Below are positions 1 through 6,840 of a DNA stretch of 19,357 nucleotides, in pieces (the stretch's first letter is position 1; each line of letters starts with the position of its first letter). The stretch spans positions 1 through 19,357 of the forward strand of contig JALUUA010000021.1 of the NCBI GenBank assembly GCA_027021605.1, read 5' to 3'. Origin of the DNA: Candidatus Bipolaricaulota bacterium. Its GTDB lineage: Bacteria; Bipolaricaulota; Bipolaricaulia; RBG-16-55-9. The notes beneath the pieces were generated by a model, which was given only the letters and a program-made list of their open reading frames with translations, had not been told where the DNA came from and ran no database searches. The position numbers and the translations under genes were made by a program.

Positions 1-1026
1 CCGGCCCGTCTTCGGCTCTCCCCCCGCGGCGGGCGGGGGAGCGGCCTCCGAGAGCTCCTCGTAGACCCCCAACGCCTGGAACTTGGCGTGCCTTTGGGCC
101 ACCCGCTCCTCCGGGTCGAGGTCCTCCAGCGCGTCCAGGTGGCGCAGGAGCGCTTCTTCGAGGAGCCGGGCGGCCCGGTCGTAGTCCGTGTGGGCCCCGC
201 CGGGCGGCTCGGGGACGATCTCGTCGATCACCCCGAGCTCTAAGAGGTGAGGGGCCGTAAGCTTCAGGGCCCGCGCGGCCTCGGGGGCCTTGGAGCGATC
301 CCGCCAGAGGATGGCCGCGCAGCCCTCGGGGCTGATCACGGAGTAGATCGCGTTCTCCAGCATCAGGATGCGGTCGCCGACGCCGATCCCCAGCGCCCCG
401 CCGCTACCCCCCTCCCCGAGGATCGTCACCACCACGGGGACCCGCAGCCGGAACATCTCGTAGATGTTCTGGGCGAGGGCCCCGCCGATGTGGCGCTCCT
501 CCGCCCCGATCCCCGGGTAGGCCCCCGCCGTGTCCACAAATGTAAAGATGGGGAAGCCGAAGCGCTCGGCGAGCTTCATCGCCCGCAGCGCCTTGCGGTA
601 CCCCTCGGGATGGGCCATCCCGAAGTTGCGGCGTTGGTTCTCCTCGAGCGTGCGCCCCTTCTGGTGGCCCACGACCACCACGGTGCGCCCCGCAAAGCGA
701 GCCAAGCCCGCGACGATCGCCGGGTCGTCCCCGTAGAGCCGGTCCCCCCGAAGCTCGTAGAAGTCGTCCATCAGCCGCTCGACGTAGTCGAGCGTGTAGG
801 GCCGCTGGGGGTGACGGGCAAGCTTGACCCGCTCCCAGTCGTCGATCCCCTCCGCCCGGGGTTGGGCCCGGGAAGCCGCGGCGGGGTCCGCGGAGCGCAG
901 CCGCCGGAGCTTCTCCTCGAGCTTGGCGATCTCCTCGGAGAGGTCGAGGCCGTCCAGGCGGCTGAGCTCCTTGAGCTCCTCGATCTTGCGCTCCAGCTCC
1001 GCAATGGAAGCCCTTTGGCGGGTCAT
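1..1026 (-). CDS. accA: Acetyl-CoA carboxylase carboxyltransferase subunit alpha (3' end outside window)
   Basis: This is the alpha half of the carboxyltransferase that moves CO2 from biotin-BCCP to acetyl-CoA, giving malonyl-CoA for fatty-acid synthesis in the cytoplasm. The frame is open from the ATG at 1026 to the left edge, 342 codons with no stop. The N-terminus is a charged helical segment (IEELKELSRLDGLDL), followed by the family's GHQKGR segment, then FVDTAGAYPGIGAEERH, GEGGSGGALGIGVGDR and YSVISPEGCAAILWRD, all hallmarks of AccA. The family is usually about 320 residues, so only a short Ala/Pro-rich tail is missing. Its ATG overlaps the accD stop as ATGA, which suggests translational coupling and equal subunit production. 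The identification is very secure. Confidence 0.96.
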   Translation of the reverse strand, partial: MTRQRASIAELERKIEELKELSRLDGLDLSEEIAKLEEKLRRLRSADPAAASRAQPRAEGIDDWERVKLARHPQRPYTLDYVERLMDDFYELRGDRLYGDDPAIVAGLARFAGRTVVVVGHQKGRTLEENQRRNFGMAHPEGYRKALRAMKLAERFGFPIFTFVDTAGAYPGIGAEERHIGGALAQNIYEMFRLRVPVVVTILGEGGSGGALGIGVGDRILMLENAIYSVISPEGCAAILWRDRSKAPEAARALKLTAPHLLELGVIDEIVPEPPGGAHTDYDRAARLLEEALLRHLDALEDLDPEERVAQRHAKFQALGVYEELSEAAPPPAAGGEPKTGR

Positions 1027-1973
1027 GATGCCCTCGCCCTCTTTCTCGTCCCTGCCGGGCTCTTCGTCTTTGTCTTCGTCGATGCTCTCCCGGTGGATTT
1101 CCGGCCCCGGCCGTCTTCGGCCGAGGTTGCGGGGAGAGGCACAAAGAACTTCAAAATGCGGGCGATCTCCTTCTTCAAATCTTGGCGGCGTACCACGGCG
1201 TCCACGATCCCGTGCTCCAGGGCGAAGCGGTCCGTCTGGAACTCGGGGGGCAGCTCCTGGCCGATCGTCTGCTGGATGACCCGCTGCCCCGTAAACCCGA
1301 TGAGGGCCCCGCGCTCGGCGATCGTGATGTCCCCCAAGCTGGCGATGCTCGCCTCCACCCCCGCCGTGGTGGGGTACGTCATCACGGAGATGAAGGGGAC
1401 CCGCGCTTCTTCCAACAGATGCCGGGCGGAGGCGGTCTTGGCCATCTGCATCAGGCTCAAGATCCCCTCCTGCATCCGGGCCCCGCCCGTGGAGGAGACC
1501 AGGATAAAGGGGCACCCCTCCCGGGCCGCGGTGCGGATCCCGTGGGCGATCTGCTCCCCCATCACGCTCCCCATGCTCCCGCCGATGAAGCGAAAGTCCA
1601 TGACGGCTAAGATAACGGGGATCCCCTCGATCGTGGCCCGGCCCACGATGATCTCGTTGAGCAGCCCCGTCGCCTCCTGGGCCTCCCGCAGGCTCTGGGC
1701 GTAGGGCTTGGCCCCCACGAAGTTTAAGGGGTCTTGGGCGACGATGGGCTTCGAGATGTCCTCGAACGAGCCCTCGTCCACGAGCAGCTTGATGCGCTCG
1801 CGCGCGGTGAGGAAGAAGTACTCCCCGCACTTGGGGCAGATGCTCTTGTTTTGTTCCACGCGCTTCTTGTAGACGAGCTGGCCGCACGCCTTGCACTTGA
1901 GCCAGAGCGCGTCCTCTTCTTTTCGCTTCTCGTCCAGATCGACCTTGAAGTACTGCTTGCGAAAGAGGGCCAT
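1023..1973 (-). CDS. accD: Acetyl-CoA carboxylase carboxyltransferase subunit beta
   Basis: This is the beta half of the acetyl-CoA carboxyltransferase, partner of the AccA encoded just downstream. Of 316 residues, the first 50 carry the AccD zinc ribbon with cysteines C27, C30, C46 and C49. The crotonase-like carboxyltransferase fold follows, with the signatures MDFRFIGGSMGSVMGE, SSTGGARMQEG and TYPTTAGVEASIASLGD. Length is slightly above the usual 280-300 because of a Lys/Arg/Thr/Ser-rich C-terminal tail of about 35 residues (GRGRKSTGRAS onward), which looks disordered and basic. The start lies 4 nt past the stop of the DUF502 gene, and the stop overlaps accA, so the three genes form one operon. 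The function is secure; the role of the tail is unknown. Confidence 0.96.
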   Translation of the reverse strand: MALFRKQYFKVDLDEKRKEEDALWLKCKACGQLVYKKRVEQNKSICPKCGEYFFLTARERIKLLVDEGSFEDISKPIVAQDPLNFVGAKPYAQSLREAQEATGLLNEIIVGRATIEGIPVILAVMDFRFIGGSMGSVMGEQIAHGIRTAAREGCPFILVSSTGGARMQEGILSLMQMAKTASARHLLEEARVPFISVMTYPTTAGVEASIASLGDITIAERGALIGFTGQRVIQQTIGQELPPEFQTDRFALEHGIVDAVVRRQDLKKEIARILKFFVPLPATSAEDGRGRKSTGRASTKTKTKSPAGTRKRARAS

Positions 1974-1976
1974 ACC

Positions 1977-2699
1977 TCATCCAGCCTCCCCGGCTTGTGT
2001 CTGATGAGCTTGCTGGGAGGAGGGGGCGGGAACGGCGGGCTTCCCCTGCGGGGACTGCCGTTGGAGCCGCTCGGCCACCTCGGTGGGGACGGAGATCCCC
2101 ATCGATAGAACCATCCGGAAGCCCTCCTCCACGGTGATGTGGTCCAGATAGACCACATCCCGCTCGGGGACGATGAGCCAGACCCCCGTAAAGGGATTGG
2201 GGGGGCTCATGATGAAGACGGAGATGAGCCGGTCGCCGACGACCTCCTCGATCCCGGGGACGGCGGTGTTCGTCACGAACCCCACCATGTAGAGCCCCTT
2301 GCTGGGGTACTCCACCAAGACCACGCGCTTGAAGGCGCTCATGTCACGGTTGAAGACGGCGTCGGTGAGCTGCTTGACGGTGGAGTAGATCTTGCGCAGC
2401 ACGGGGATGGCCAACAGCAGCCGTTCCATCCAGTGGTAGACGAGCCGCCCGACGTACATCCGCACCAGGGCCCCCACCAAGAGGATGATGAGCAGCGTAA
2501 GGAGGATGCTCAGGGCGTTGATCGCCGGCTCGGGGAGGCCCCGGCCGAAGGTGCTCCGGATGAGGCCGCCGATGTACCCGCCCGAGCCGAGCCAGCTCTC
2601 GATGAGCTTGTAGAGCAGCATCAAGAGGTAGAACGTAAGCCCGAGCGGGAGCACGACCAGGAGCCCGCTGAAGAAGATCGTCTGCAGCTTCCGTAGCAT
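1977..2699 (-). CDS. DUF502-family integral membrane protein
   Basis: This 240-residue membrane protein has the DUF502 pattern: a first membrane segment (FFSGLLVVLPLGLTFYLLML, about 9-30), a second (about 60-80, INALSILLTLLIILLVGALV), then IPVLRKIYSTVKQ, VVLVEYPSKGLYMVGFVT and MSPPNPFTGVWLIVPERDV. A Gln/Pro/Ala-rich tail of about 30 residues ends the protein. The biochemical role of the family is not established. It heads the operon with accD and accA (3-nt gap to accD), perhaps only by shared promoter. The ATG is preceded by AGGGG at 8 nt and by a strong promoter ending about 20 nt upstream, so the mRNA leader is very short. Confidence 0.85.
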   Translation of the reverse strand: MLRKLQTIFFSGLLVVLPLGLTFYLLMLLYKLIESWLGSGGYIGGLIRSTFGRGLPEPAINALSILLTLLIILLVGALVRMYVGRLVYHWMERLLLAIPVLRKIYSTVKQLTDAVFNRDMSAFKRVVLVEYPSKGLYMVGFVTNTAVPGIEEVVGDRLISVFIMSPPNPFTGVWLIVPERDVVYLDHITVEEGFRMVLSMGISVPTEVAERLQRQSPQGKPAVPAPSSQQAHQTQAGEAG

Positions 2700-2719
2700 C
2701 GCGAATTCCCCTGAATTCC

Positions 2720-2748
2720 ACTATACCCGACCGCTCGGTGGGGGTCAA
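2720..2748 (-). promoter_or_regulatory. Vegetative promoter for the DUF502-accD-accA operon
   Basis: On the minus strand TTGACC (2743-2748) and TATAGT (2720-2725) are separated by exactly 17 bp. The -35 box overlaps the stop codon of the upstream permease gene. Transcription would begin near 2713, giving a leader of about 13 nt that still holds an AGGGG ribosome site. Confidence 0.8.
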
Positions 2749-3797
2749 CCGCGAGGGCGGGAAGAGGCCGTCGTAAGCCCCACCCCCAACAGGACGATCC
2801 CGCCCCCCAGGAGCTGCAGGGGCGCGACCGGCTGCTGTTGCCACAGGTAGGCGAGGACGAACGTCACGACGGGGACGAGGTTGTTGTACACGGAGGTGCG
2901 GGCGGCCCCCACCCGCTGGACGCCCGCCGCCCAGATGACGTAGGCCACGGCGATGGGGAACACCCCCGAGTAGAGGAGCGCAAGCCAGCCCCACAGGGGC
3001 AGGTCGAGCCAGTCGGCCCGCAGCACGAAGGGCAGCGAGGGGATCCACAGGACCAGGACCCCCGGGAGGAGCGCCAGGGCGCTCACCCGAAGGGGGGAGT
3101 AGCGCTTCAGCAGGTCCTTGGAGAGGACGGTGTAGCCCGCCCAGCAGACCGCGGCCACCAACGTGAGGAGGTCCCCCAGGAACCCCGCGCTTTGGAGGGA
3201 GAAGCCGTTGGGCGAGGCCGCCGTGACGACGCCGACCCCCCCGAACGAGAGCAGGATGCCGAGCCACATTCGCGGGGTGATCCGCTCCCAGCCCAGAAGC
3301 CGGGCCAGCAGGGCGGACCAGACGGGGATCGTAGCGATGAGCAACGCGGAGTTCCCCGCCGTGGTGAGGTTCAGCCCCACGACGAACGGGATCTGGTAGA
3401 AGGTGTTCCCCAGGATCCCTAGTCCGACGAGCTTGAGGGCGTCGCGCCGGGGGAGGGCCAGCGCGGAGCGGCCCTCCCGCGCGCAGAGCACCCCGAGGAG
3501 CACGACGGCCGCCAGCATAAGGCGCACCGCGTTGAAGGCCCAAGGCGAGAGCACGGAGAAGGCTTGCTTCATCACCACGAAGTTCGCCCCCCAGATGAGG
3601 ACGACCGCCAGCAGCGCGGCATCAACGGCTCCTCCGGCAAACCGCGGACCCGCCCCCGCCCGCGGCGCGGACGGCGCGGACGGGGAGGCGGGGGCGGGAG
3701 CAGCGGGGGCAGGGGGAGGGGAACCGGCCTTCGGGGGAGGGCAACTCTCGGCGGCCTCCGCGTCCGCCCGGGGCGTCTGGGGATTGATAGGGCGCAT
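2745..3797 (-). CDS. EamA/DMT-superfamily permease
   Basis: A polytopic transporter of the drug/metabolite transporter (EamA, RhaT-like) superfamily, likely an inner-membrane exporter of a small metabolite; the substrate cannot be read from sequence. After a Pro/Ala/Ser-rich N-terminal stretch of about 55 residues come roughly ten hydrophobic segments arranged as two EamA repeats. The first starts with AALLAVVLIWGANFVVMKQ and contains LGNTFYQIPFVVGLNLT and NSALLIATIPVWSALLA; the second starts near GFLGDLLTLVAAVCWAGYTV and contains VAYVIWAAGVQRVGAA. The low-complexity N-terminus is not typical, but no internal ATG, GTG or TTG with a ribosome site precedes the first membrane helix. The predicted promoter start is only about 5 nt from the ATG, so translation may be leaderless. 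Confidence 0.88.
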   Translation of the reverse strand: MRPINPQTPRADAEAAESCPPPKAGSPPPAPAAPAPASPSAPSAPRAGAGPRFAGGAVDAALLAVVLIWGANFVVMKQAFSVLSPWAFNAVRLMLAAVVLLGVLCAREGRSALALPRRDALKLVGLGILGNTFYQIPFVVGLNLTTAGNSALLIATIPVWSALLARLLGWERITPRMWLGILLSFGGVGVVTAASPNGFSLQSAGFLGDLLTLVAAVCWAGYTVLSKDLLKRYSPLRVSALALLPGVLVLWIPSLPFVLRADWLDLPLWGWLALLYSGVFPIAVAYVIWAAGVQRVGAARTSVYNNLVPVVTFVLAYLWQQQPVAPLQLLGGGIVLLGVGLTTASSRPRG

Positions 3798-3813
3798 GGC
3801 AGGGCTCTATTAT
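3784..3813 (+). promoter_or_regulatory. Promoter of the VOC-fold gene
   Basis: Plus-strand TTGATA (3784-3789) and TATTAT (3808-3813) have an 18-bp spacer. The expected start is near 3820, 17 nt before the ATG, leaving room for the GGAGGGGGG ribosome site. It overlaps the oppositely directed permease promoter over the -10 hexamer, so the two cannot be bound by polymerase at once. Confidence 0.65.
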
Positions 3814-3837
3814 GGTCCGAGGGGAGGGGGGATGCAA
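3809..3837 (-). promoter_or_regulatory. Promoter of the EamA permease gene
   Basis: Minus-strand TTGCAT (3832-3837) and CATAAT (3809-3814) have a 17-bp spacer. The expected start (about 3802) lies about 5 nt from the permease ATG. The -35 covers the first base of the VOC start codon and the -10 overlaps the -10 of the opposing promoter. Confidence 0.65.
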
Positions 3838-4247
3838 TGGAACCGATCGCGCACCTGGTCGAGGCATCCTTGTACGTCGAAGATCTCGAGAGGGCGGAGA
3901 CGTTCTACCGGGAGGTCTTGGGGCTGGAGTTGGTCGACAAGGAGCCGGGGCGGCACCTCTTCTTCCGGGTGGGGGAGAGCATGCTTCTGATCTTTCGCCC
4001 CGAGGCGACCTTACGGGAGGGTCGGAGCGTCCCGCCGCACGGGGCCCAAGGCCCGGGGCACGTCGCTTTGGGGGTTCCCGAGGGCGCGTTGGAAGCCTGG
4101 CGGGAGCGCTTACAGCAGCATGGGATCGAGATCGAGCGGGAGAAGACCTGGCCGCGGGGTGGGCGCTCCCTCTACTTCCGCGACCCGAACGGGAACTCCA
4201 TCGAGCTGATCACGCCGGGGTGTTGGGGGCTGCCGTCGGGGTGGTGA
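3837..4247 (+). CDS. VOC-superfamily (glyoxalase/bleomycin-resistance fold) protein
   Basis: A 136-residue single-module pair of beta-alpha-beta-beta-beta units of the vicinal oxygen chelate fold. The first half reads ASLYVEDLERAETFYREVLGLELV, the second GPGHVALGVPEGALEAWRERL then YFRDPNGNSIELITPG. Candidate metal ligands are E9 (where many relatives have His), H75 and E123. Members include glyoxalase I, fosfomycin-modifying enzymes, dioxygenases and bleomycin-binding proteins; the sequence does not say which. The ATG at 3837 was chosen because a GGAGGGGGG ribosome site precedes it and the homology begins there; the frame is open further upstream without support. It ends 15 bp before a tRNA-Gly on the other strand. 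Confidence 0.88.
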   Translation: MEPIAHLVEASLYVEDLERAETFYREVLGLELVDKEPGRHLFFRVGESMLLIFRPEATLREGRSVPPHGAQGPGHVALGVPEGALEAWRERLQQHGIEIEREKTWPRGGRSLYFRDPNGNSIELITPGCWGLPSGW

Positions 4248-4262
4248 GGAAAGCAAAAGAAT

Positions 4263-4338
4263 TGGAGCGGGCGACGGGACTTGAACCCGCGACCTTTGGC
4301 ATGGCAAGCCAACGCTCTACCAACTGAGCTACGCCCGC
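4263..4338 (-). tRNA. tRNA-Gly(GCC), copy at the left element junction
   Basis: Read on the minus strand: 7-bp acceptor stem GCGGGCG/CGCCCGC, D arm GCTC..GAGC, anticodon stem TTGGC/GCCAA with loop TTGCCAT (anticodon GCC), T arm with TTCAAGT, discriminator T and encoded CCA (76 nt). It is identical to the array copy at 12917. I see no good promoter upstream on the minus strand, where the element begins, so this copy may be silent. Confidence 0.93.
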
Positions 4339-4343
4339 TCGCG
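4263..4343. repeat. Left attachment site (81-bp direct repeat, copy 1)
   Basis: Identical over 81 bp to 12917-12997; identity stops at 4262 (t against c) and 4344 (g against c). It covers the whole tRNA-Gly gene, its encoded CCA and 5 bp upstream. It would be attL or attR of the element. Confidence 0.85.
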
Positions 4344-4410
4344 GGGAGTGCCCGAATACCCCGACTCAAAGCAGCTTTCCCTCACCTCACAGGCTCGATC
4401 CCAACCCCCG

Positions 4411-4442
4411 CCGTTGGCCCCAAAACGGGAGGAGGCCAACGG
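4411..4442. repeat. Inverted repeat over the integrase ribosome binding site
   Basis: Perfect 9-bp arms CCGTTGGCC (4411-4419) and GGCCAACGG (4434-4442) flank a 14-nt loop holding GGGAGGA. In mRNA the hairpin would enclose or mask the integrase ribosome site. As DNA, the arms are candidate integrase arm-type sites, since a GAGGCCAACGGTC copy recurs at 12871-12883. Confidence 0.55.
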
Positions 4443-4444
4443 TC

Positions 4445-5365
4445 GTGTCGTTCACAGAGATTCGCAGAGAGGTGCCTACACTCTCGGAGGCGCTGGAAGC
4501 CTATCGGCTCTTTAGTCGGATCGAGGGCCGCAGCCCCAAGACCCTCAAGGTTTATGAGATCGCCTTCCGGGACTTAATCGGGTTCGTGGGGGATGTGCCG
4601 ATCACGGAGCTACGGACCGGGGACGTGCGACGCTGGATCGCCCACAAGCTCGACGAAGGGTATAGCAAGACCACAGTTAACATCCGCCTAAAGCACATCC
4701 GGGCCTGCTTCCGGTGGCTCTACCAAGAGGGCTACCTGAAGGAGAACCCCTTAGAGGGCGTCCGGCTCCTCAAGGTCCCGAAACAGTATCCGAAAGTCCT
4801 CGCGGAGCCGGAGGTGCTCGCTCTGGTGAAGGCGGCCCGCTCCCAGGCCACGACTCCCGTCGGAAAACGCAACTACGCGATGCTTCTCACCTTCCTCGAC
4901 GCGTTGCTCCGGCTCCAAGAGCTGATCGACTTAGAACTCCCCGACGTAAACCTGCAAACCTGCTCGATCCGGGTCAGACACGGCAAGGGCGACAAGGAGC
5001 GGGTCGTCTACATGGGTCGTCGCCTGACACGAGCGATGCGGGACTGGCTGAGCGTGCGGGGCCACGTCCCCGGATCGGACTGGGTCTTCATCTCTCGATC
5101 GGGGGATAAGCTTGATCCCCGGAACGTCCAGCGCATCTTGGAGCGCCTTGGCCAAAGGGCCGGGGTCAAGGTGAGTCCCCACATGCTGCGCCACACAGGG
5201 GCCACACTCTACATCCGCAACGGGGGCGATCCCTTCTCGCTGCAAAGACTCTTGGGGCACAGCGATATTCAAACGACGATGGTCTACGTGCACATGGCCG
5301 GATCAGCACTCCGCGAAGCCCACGCAAGGGCTTCTCCGGTAGATCGTTTGTTAGAAGGGAGGTGA
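4445..5365 (+). CDS. int: Tyrosine recombinase (site-specific integrase)
   Basis: This integrase catalyses insertion and excision of the element at the tRNA-Gly gene. Of 306 residues, about 10-95 form the SAM-like core-binding domain (SPKTLKVYEIAFRDL..VRRWIAHKL) and about 115-295 the catalytic domain. All catalytic positions are present: R156 (in LLRLQEL), K181 (GKGDKER), H246 and R249 (HMLRH), H272 (LLGHSD) and nucleophile Y281 (TTMVYVHM). The start is GTG with GGAGGAGG upstream at about 9 nt. There is no N-terminal arm-binding extension of lambda type, so it is closer to XerC/D-sized integrases. Its place beside the tRNA repeat makes it the element's own integrase. The gene looks intact. 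Confidence 0.93.
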   Translation: MSFTEIRREVPTLSEALEAYRLFSRIEGRSPKTLKVYEIAFRDLIGFVGDVPITELRTGDVRRWIAHKLDEGYSKTTVNIRLKHIRACFRWLYQEGYLKENPLEGVRLLKVPKQYPKVLAEPEVLALVKAARSQATTPVGKRNYAMLLTFLDALLRLQELIDLELPDVNLQTCSIRVRHGKGDKERVVYMGRRLTRAMRDWLSVRGHVPGSDWVFISRSGDKLDPRNVQRILERLGQRAGVKVSPHMLRHTGATLYIRNGGDPFSLQRLLGHSDIQTTMVYVHMAGSALREAHARASPVDRLLEGR

Positions 5366-5429
5366 AACTGTGACGGCAACAAAATAGGATAGAAGGAATC
5401 CCGGCACGACTGGCAGGTTGGGCTGCCTA

Positions 5430-5480
5430 AGAGAGGGGCCGCCCGCTCGGGTCGCAAGGCCCGAAGGTCGGCCCCTCTCT
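5430..5480. terminator. Long GC hairpin between convergent int and terS-like genes
   Basis: Perfect 12-bp arms, AGAGAGGGGCCG (5430-5441) and its complement (5469-5480), enclose 27 nt that themselves hold CGGG/CCCG. It lies between two convergent genes and may end transcription from both sides. There is no clear U-run, so it could instead be a structured RNA or protein site. Confidence 0.45.
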
Positions 5481-5504
5481 CCCTTCGCCTTCTCCGCGCT
5501 CCCG

Positions 5505-6104
5505 TCAGGACATAGAGAGCCTTTGAGCTTGGGCGAGGATCTCTTGCGCCTCCTCCCTGCCCAGGGCCGCTTCCAACTCCTCGGGTGTGAGCCTGCCCTC
5601 CTTAAGGGCTCGGATCAACTCCGAGCGCCAGTCCTCGACGCTGATCTCGTAGGACTTGTGATCGGTGGTCAAGCCCAGCGCAAGACGCTGTTGCTCGACG
5701 GCAGTCTTTATGGTCTCGCAGATGACTTTCAAATCGCGAGGCTTAAGATCGGTAGAATCCTTTAGCAGCTGATATGCCGCATCAGCAATATCGGAGAAGC
5801 GGCGGAAGGCGCGGACGGCCAGCGTTACACAGCTCTCGCTTAGCTCCTCGGCTAAGCATCTGGCTATCTCAGCTTGGCTCTCTGCCGCAATCCTCCGCAA
5901 GAATGCCGCACGCTGGCCTGGCCAGTCCTCCAAGCGTGAGTGCTCTTCAATCGTCCGTAACGGCACTCCAAAGCGCTCGGACAACTCGGCCAACGAGGGA
6001 AAGGTGTGTCGATCCCCGTCAAGGCAGCCCTCGACGTATGCGCGTTGGATACGTAGCCAATCTGGGCGTCGTTTGCGCTTGGAAGGGGTGGGTGTCTGCT
6101 TCAA
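5505..6104 (-). CDS. Terminase small subunit-like DNA-binding protein
   Basis: A 199-residue cytoplasmic protein. After a basic N-terminus (KRKRRPDWLRIQRAYVEG) comes a helix-turn-helix, SLAELSERFGVPLRTIEEHS, followed by EDWPGQRAAFLRR. The order Trp-x-x-I-x-x-x-Tyr, HTH and W..R at about 15-65 matches the DNA-recognition end of phage small terminases (TerS). The middle (75-145) is helical, as expected for an oligomerisation core, and the tail is Glu-rich. Length fits TerS (150-200). It starts with TTG, preceded by GGAGGT at 6 nt. No large terminase accompanies it, as in phage satellites that redirect a helper's packaging. Alternatively it is a plain HTH regulator; the similarity is by pattern only. 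Confidence 0.55.
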   Translation of the reverse strand: MKQTPTPSKRKRRPDWLRIQRAYVEGCLDGDRHTFPSLAELSERFGVPLRTIEEHSRLEDWPGQRAAFLRRIAAESQAEIARCLAEELSESCVTLAVRAFRRFSDIADAAYQLLKDSTDLKPRDLKVICETIKTAVEQQRLALGLTTDHKSYEISVEDWRSELIRALKEGRLTPEELEAALGREEAQEILAQAQRLSMS

Positions 6105-6215
6105 AATGGCACCTCCTTGCTGGCAACGGGGACGGCCGCCCCGGAGGGCAGCCTCGGGCAGCCTAAGCGCTGCTCTGGGCTCTCTCCCCGCCGCTCGGCC
6201 CGCGAGTGAGCGGCC

Positions 6216-6416
6216 TCAAACGTGACAACGCGCATCGCCAGCCTCCGCTTGAGTCTTGGGTGAGATGGATTCTTGTTCCTCATCACGCTGCGAGAAGTAG
6301 CAGCGTAACGCTTCCGAAACGATGGAACTCTCCGTCGCTTGCAACTGCTGCGCAAGATCCCGCAGCCGAGTCGCTAGCTCGAAATCCACAGAGACACTCA
6401 AAACCGCTCGTGCCAT
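6216..6416 (-). CDS. Ribbon-helix-helix (CopG/Arc-like) DNA-binding protein
   Basis: Small 66-residue protein. Residues 3-45 form a ribbon-helix-helix: strand AVLSVSVD, helix ELATRLRDLAQQLQ, turn ATES and helix SSIVSEALRCYFSQ. Such proteins dimerise and bind DNA in the major groove, commonly as autoregulators or antitoxins of small operons. The acidic tail (QRDEEQE) follows. A GGAGG lies about 10 nt before the ATG, overlapping the end of the upstream gene. It sits in the same minus-strand series as the unknown protein and the terS-like gene. A toxin partner is not evident. It may control the repeat cluster upstream at 6841-6986. Confidence 0.75.
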   Translation of the reverse strand: MARAVLSVSVDFELATRLRDLAQQLQATESSIVSEALRCYFSQRDEEQESISPKTQAEAGDARCHV

Positions 6417-6422
6417 GTGCGA

Positions 6423-6827
6423 TCAGCCTCCCTCCGGATTAAGTTGTAATTGAAGCTGCCTGTGGGCGCCCTCCCGAGTCCGTTTCTCCCAGAACTTCCG
6501 GGGGAGCGCCCATTGGGGTTCCGTCGTATGGGCCCACTCCGATTGATCCAGTTCCCGAGCTTGGCGAAGAAAGTCGTCCACCTCGATCTCGTAGATCTCG
6601 TCTCGGGTCACGTAGCGAATGCGCCGGACACCCAACTCACGCAGCTGGGCTAGGAGCTGCTCACCGATTGTCCAAGCATCCCGGACTTCGGAGCCGTCCC
6701 AGGCCCTCCCTCGGCGGAATAAGTGCCGCGCGCTGACCCGCCGCTCCCATGAGAGCACACCGTCCTCGTAGAGGAGCCGCCCGCAGGGCAGCCTTTTTCC
6801 GTCCTTGAGCACTGTCACTTCTCTCAC
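6423..6827 (-). CDS. Hypothetical protein of the element's rep-terS block
   Basis: Not recognised. I place the start at GTG 6827, which has GGAGGT at 6 nt; the frame stays open to an ATG at 6884 without a ribosome site. The 134-residue product begins REVTVLKDGKRLPCGRLL, has an alternating strand pattern (GVRRIRYVTRDEIYEIEVDDFL) and a charged C-terminus with QWALPRKFWEKR. It has no membrane segment, no cysteine clusters and no signal peptide. It lies 6 bp before the ribbon-helix-helix gene and is probably co-transcribed. The upstream repeats and palindrome suggest tight control of this transcript. Confidence 0.6.
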   Translation of the reverse strand: MREVTVLKDGKRLPCGRLLYEDGVLSWERRVSARHLFRRGRAWDGSEVRDAWTIGEQLLAQLRELGVRRIRYVTRDEIYEIEVDDFLRQARELDQSEWAHTTEPQWALPRKFWEKRTREGAHRQLQLQLNPEGG

Positions 6828-6840
6828 ACCCACACCTCCA

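Noticed and set aside
247..1704. A 485-codon rightward open frame across accA/accD
   Set aside because: It is antisense to two clear genes in high-GC DNA and its translation has no domain pattern.
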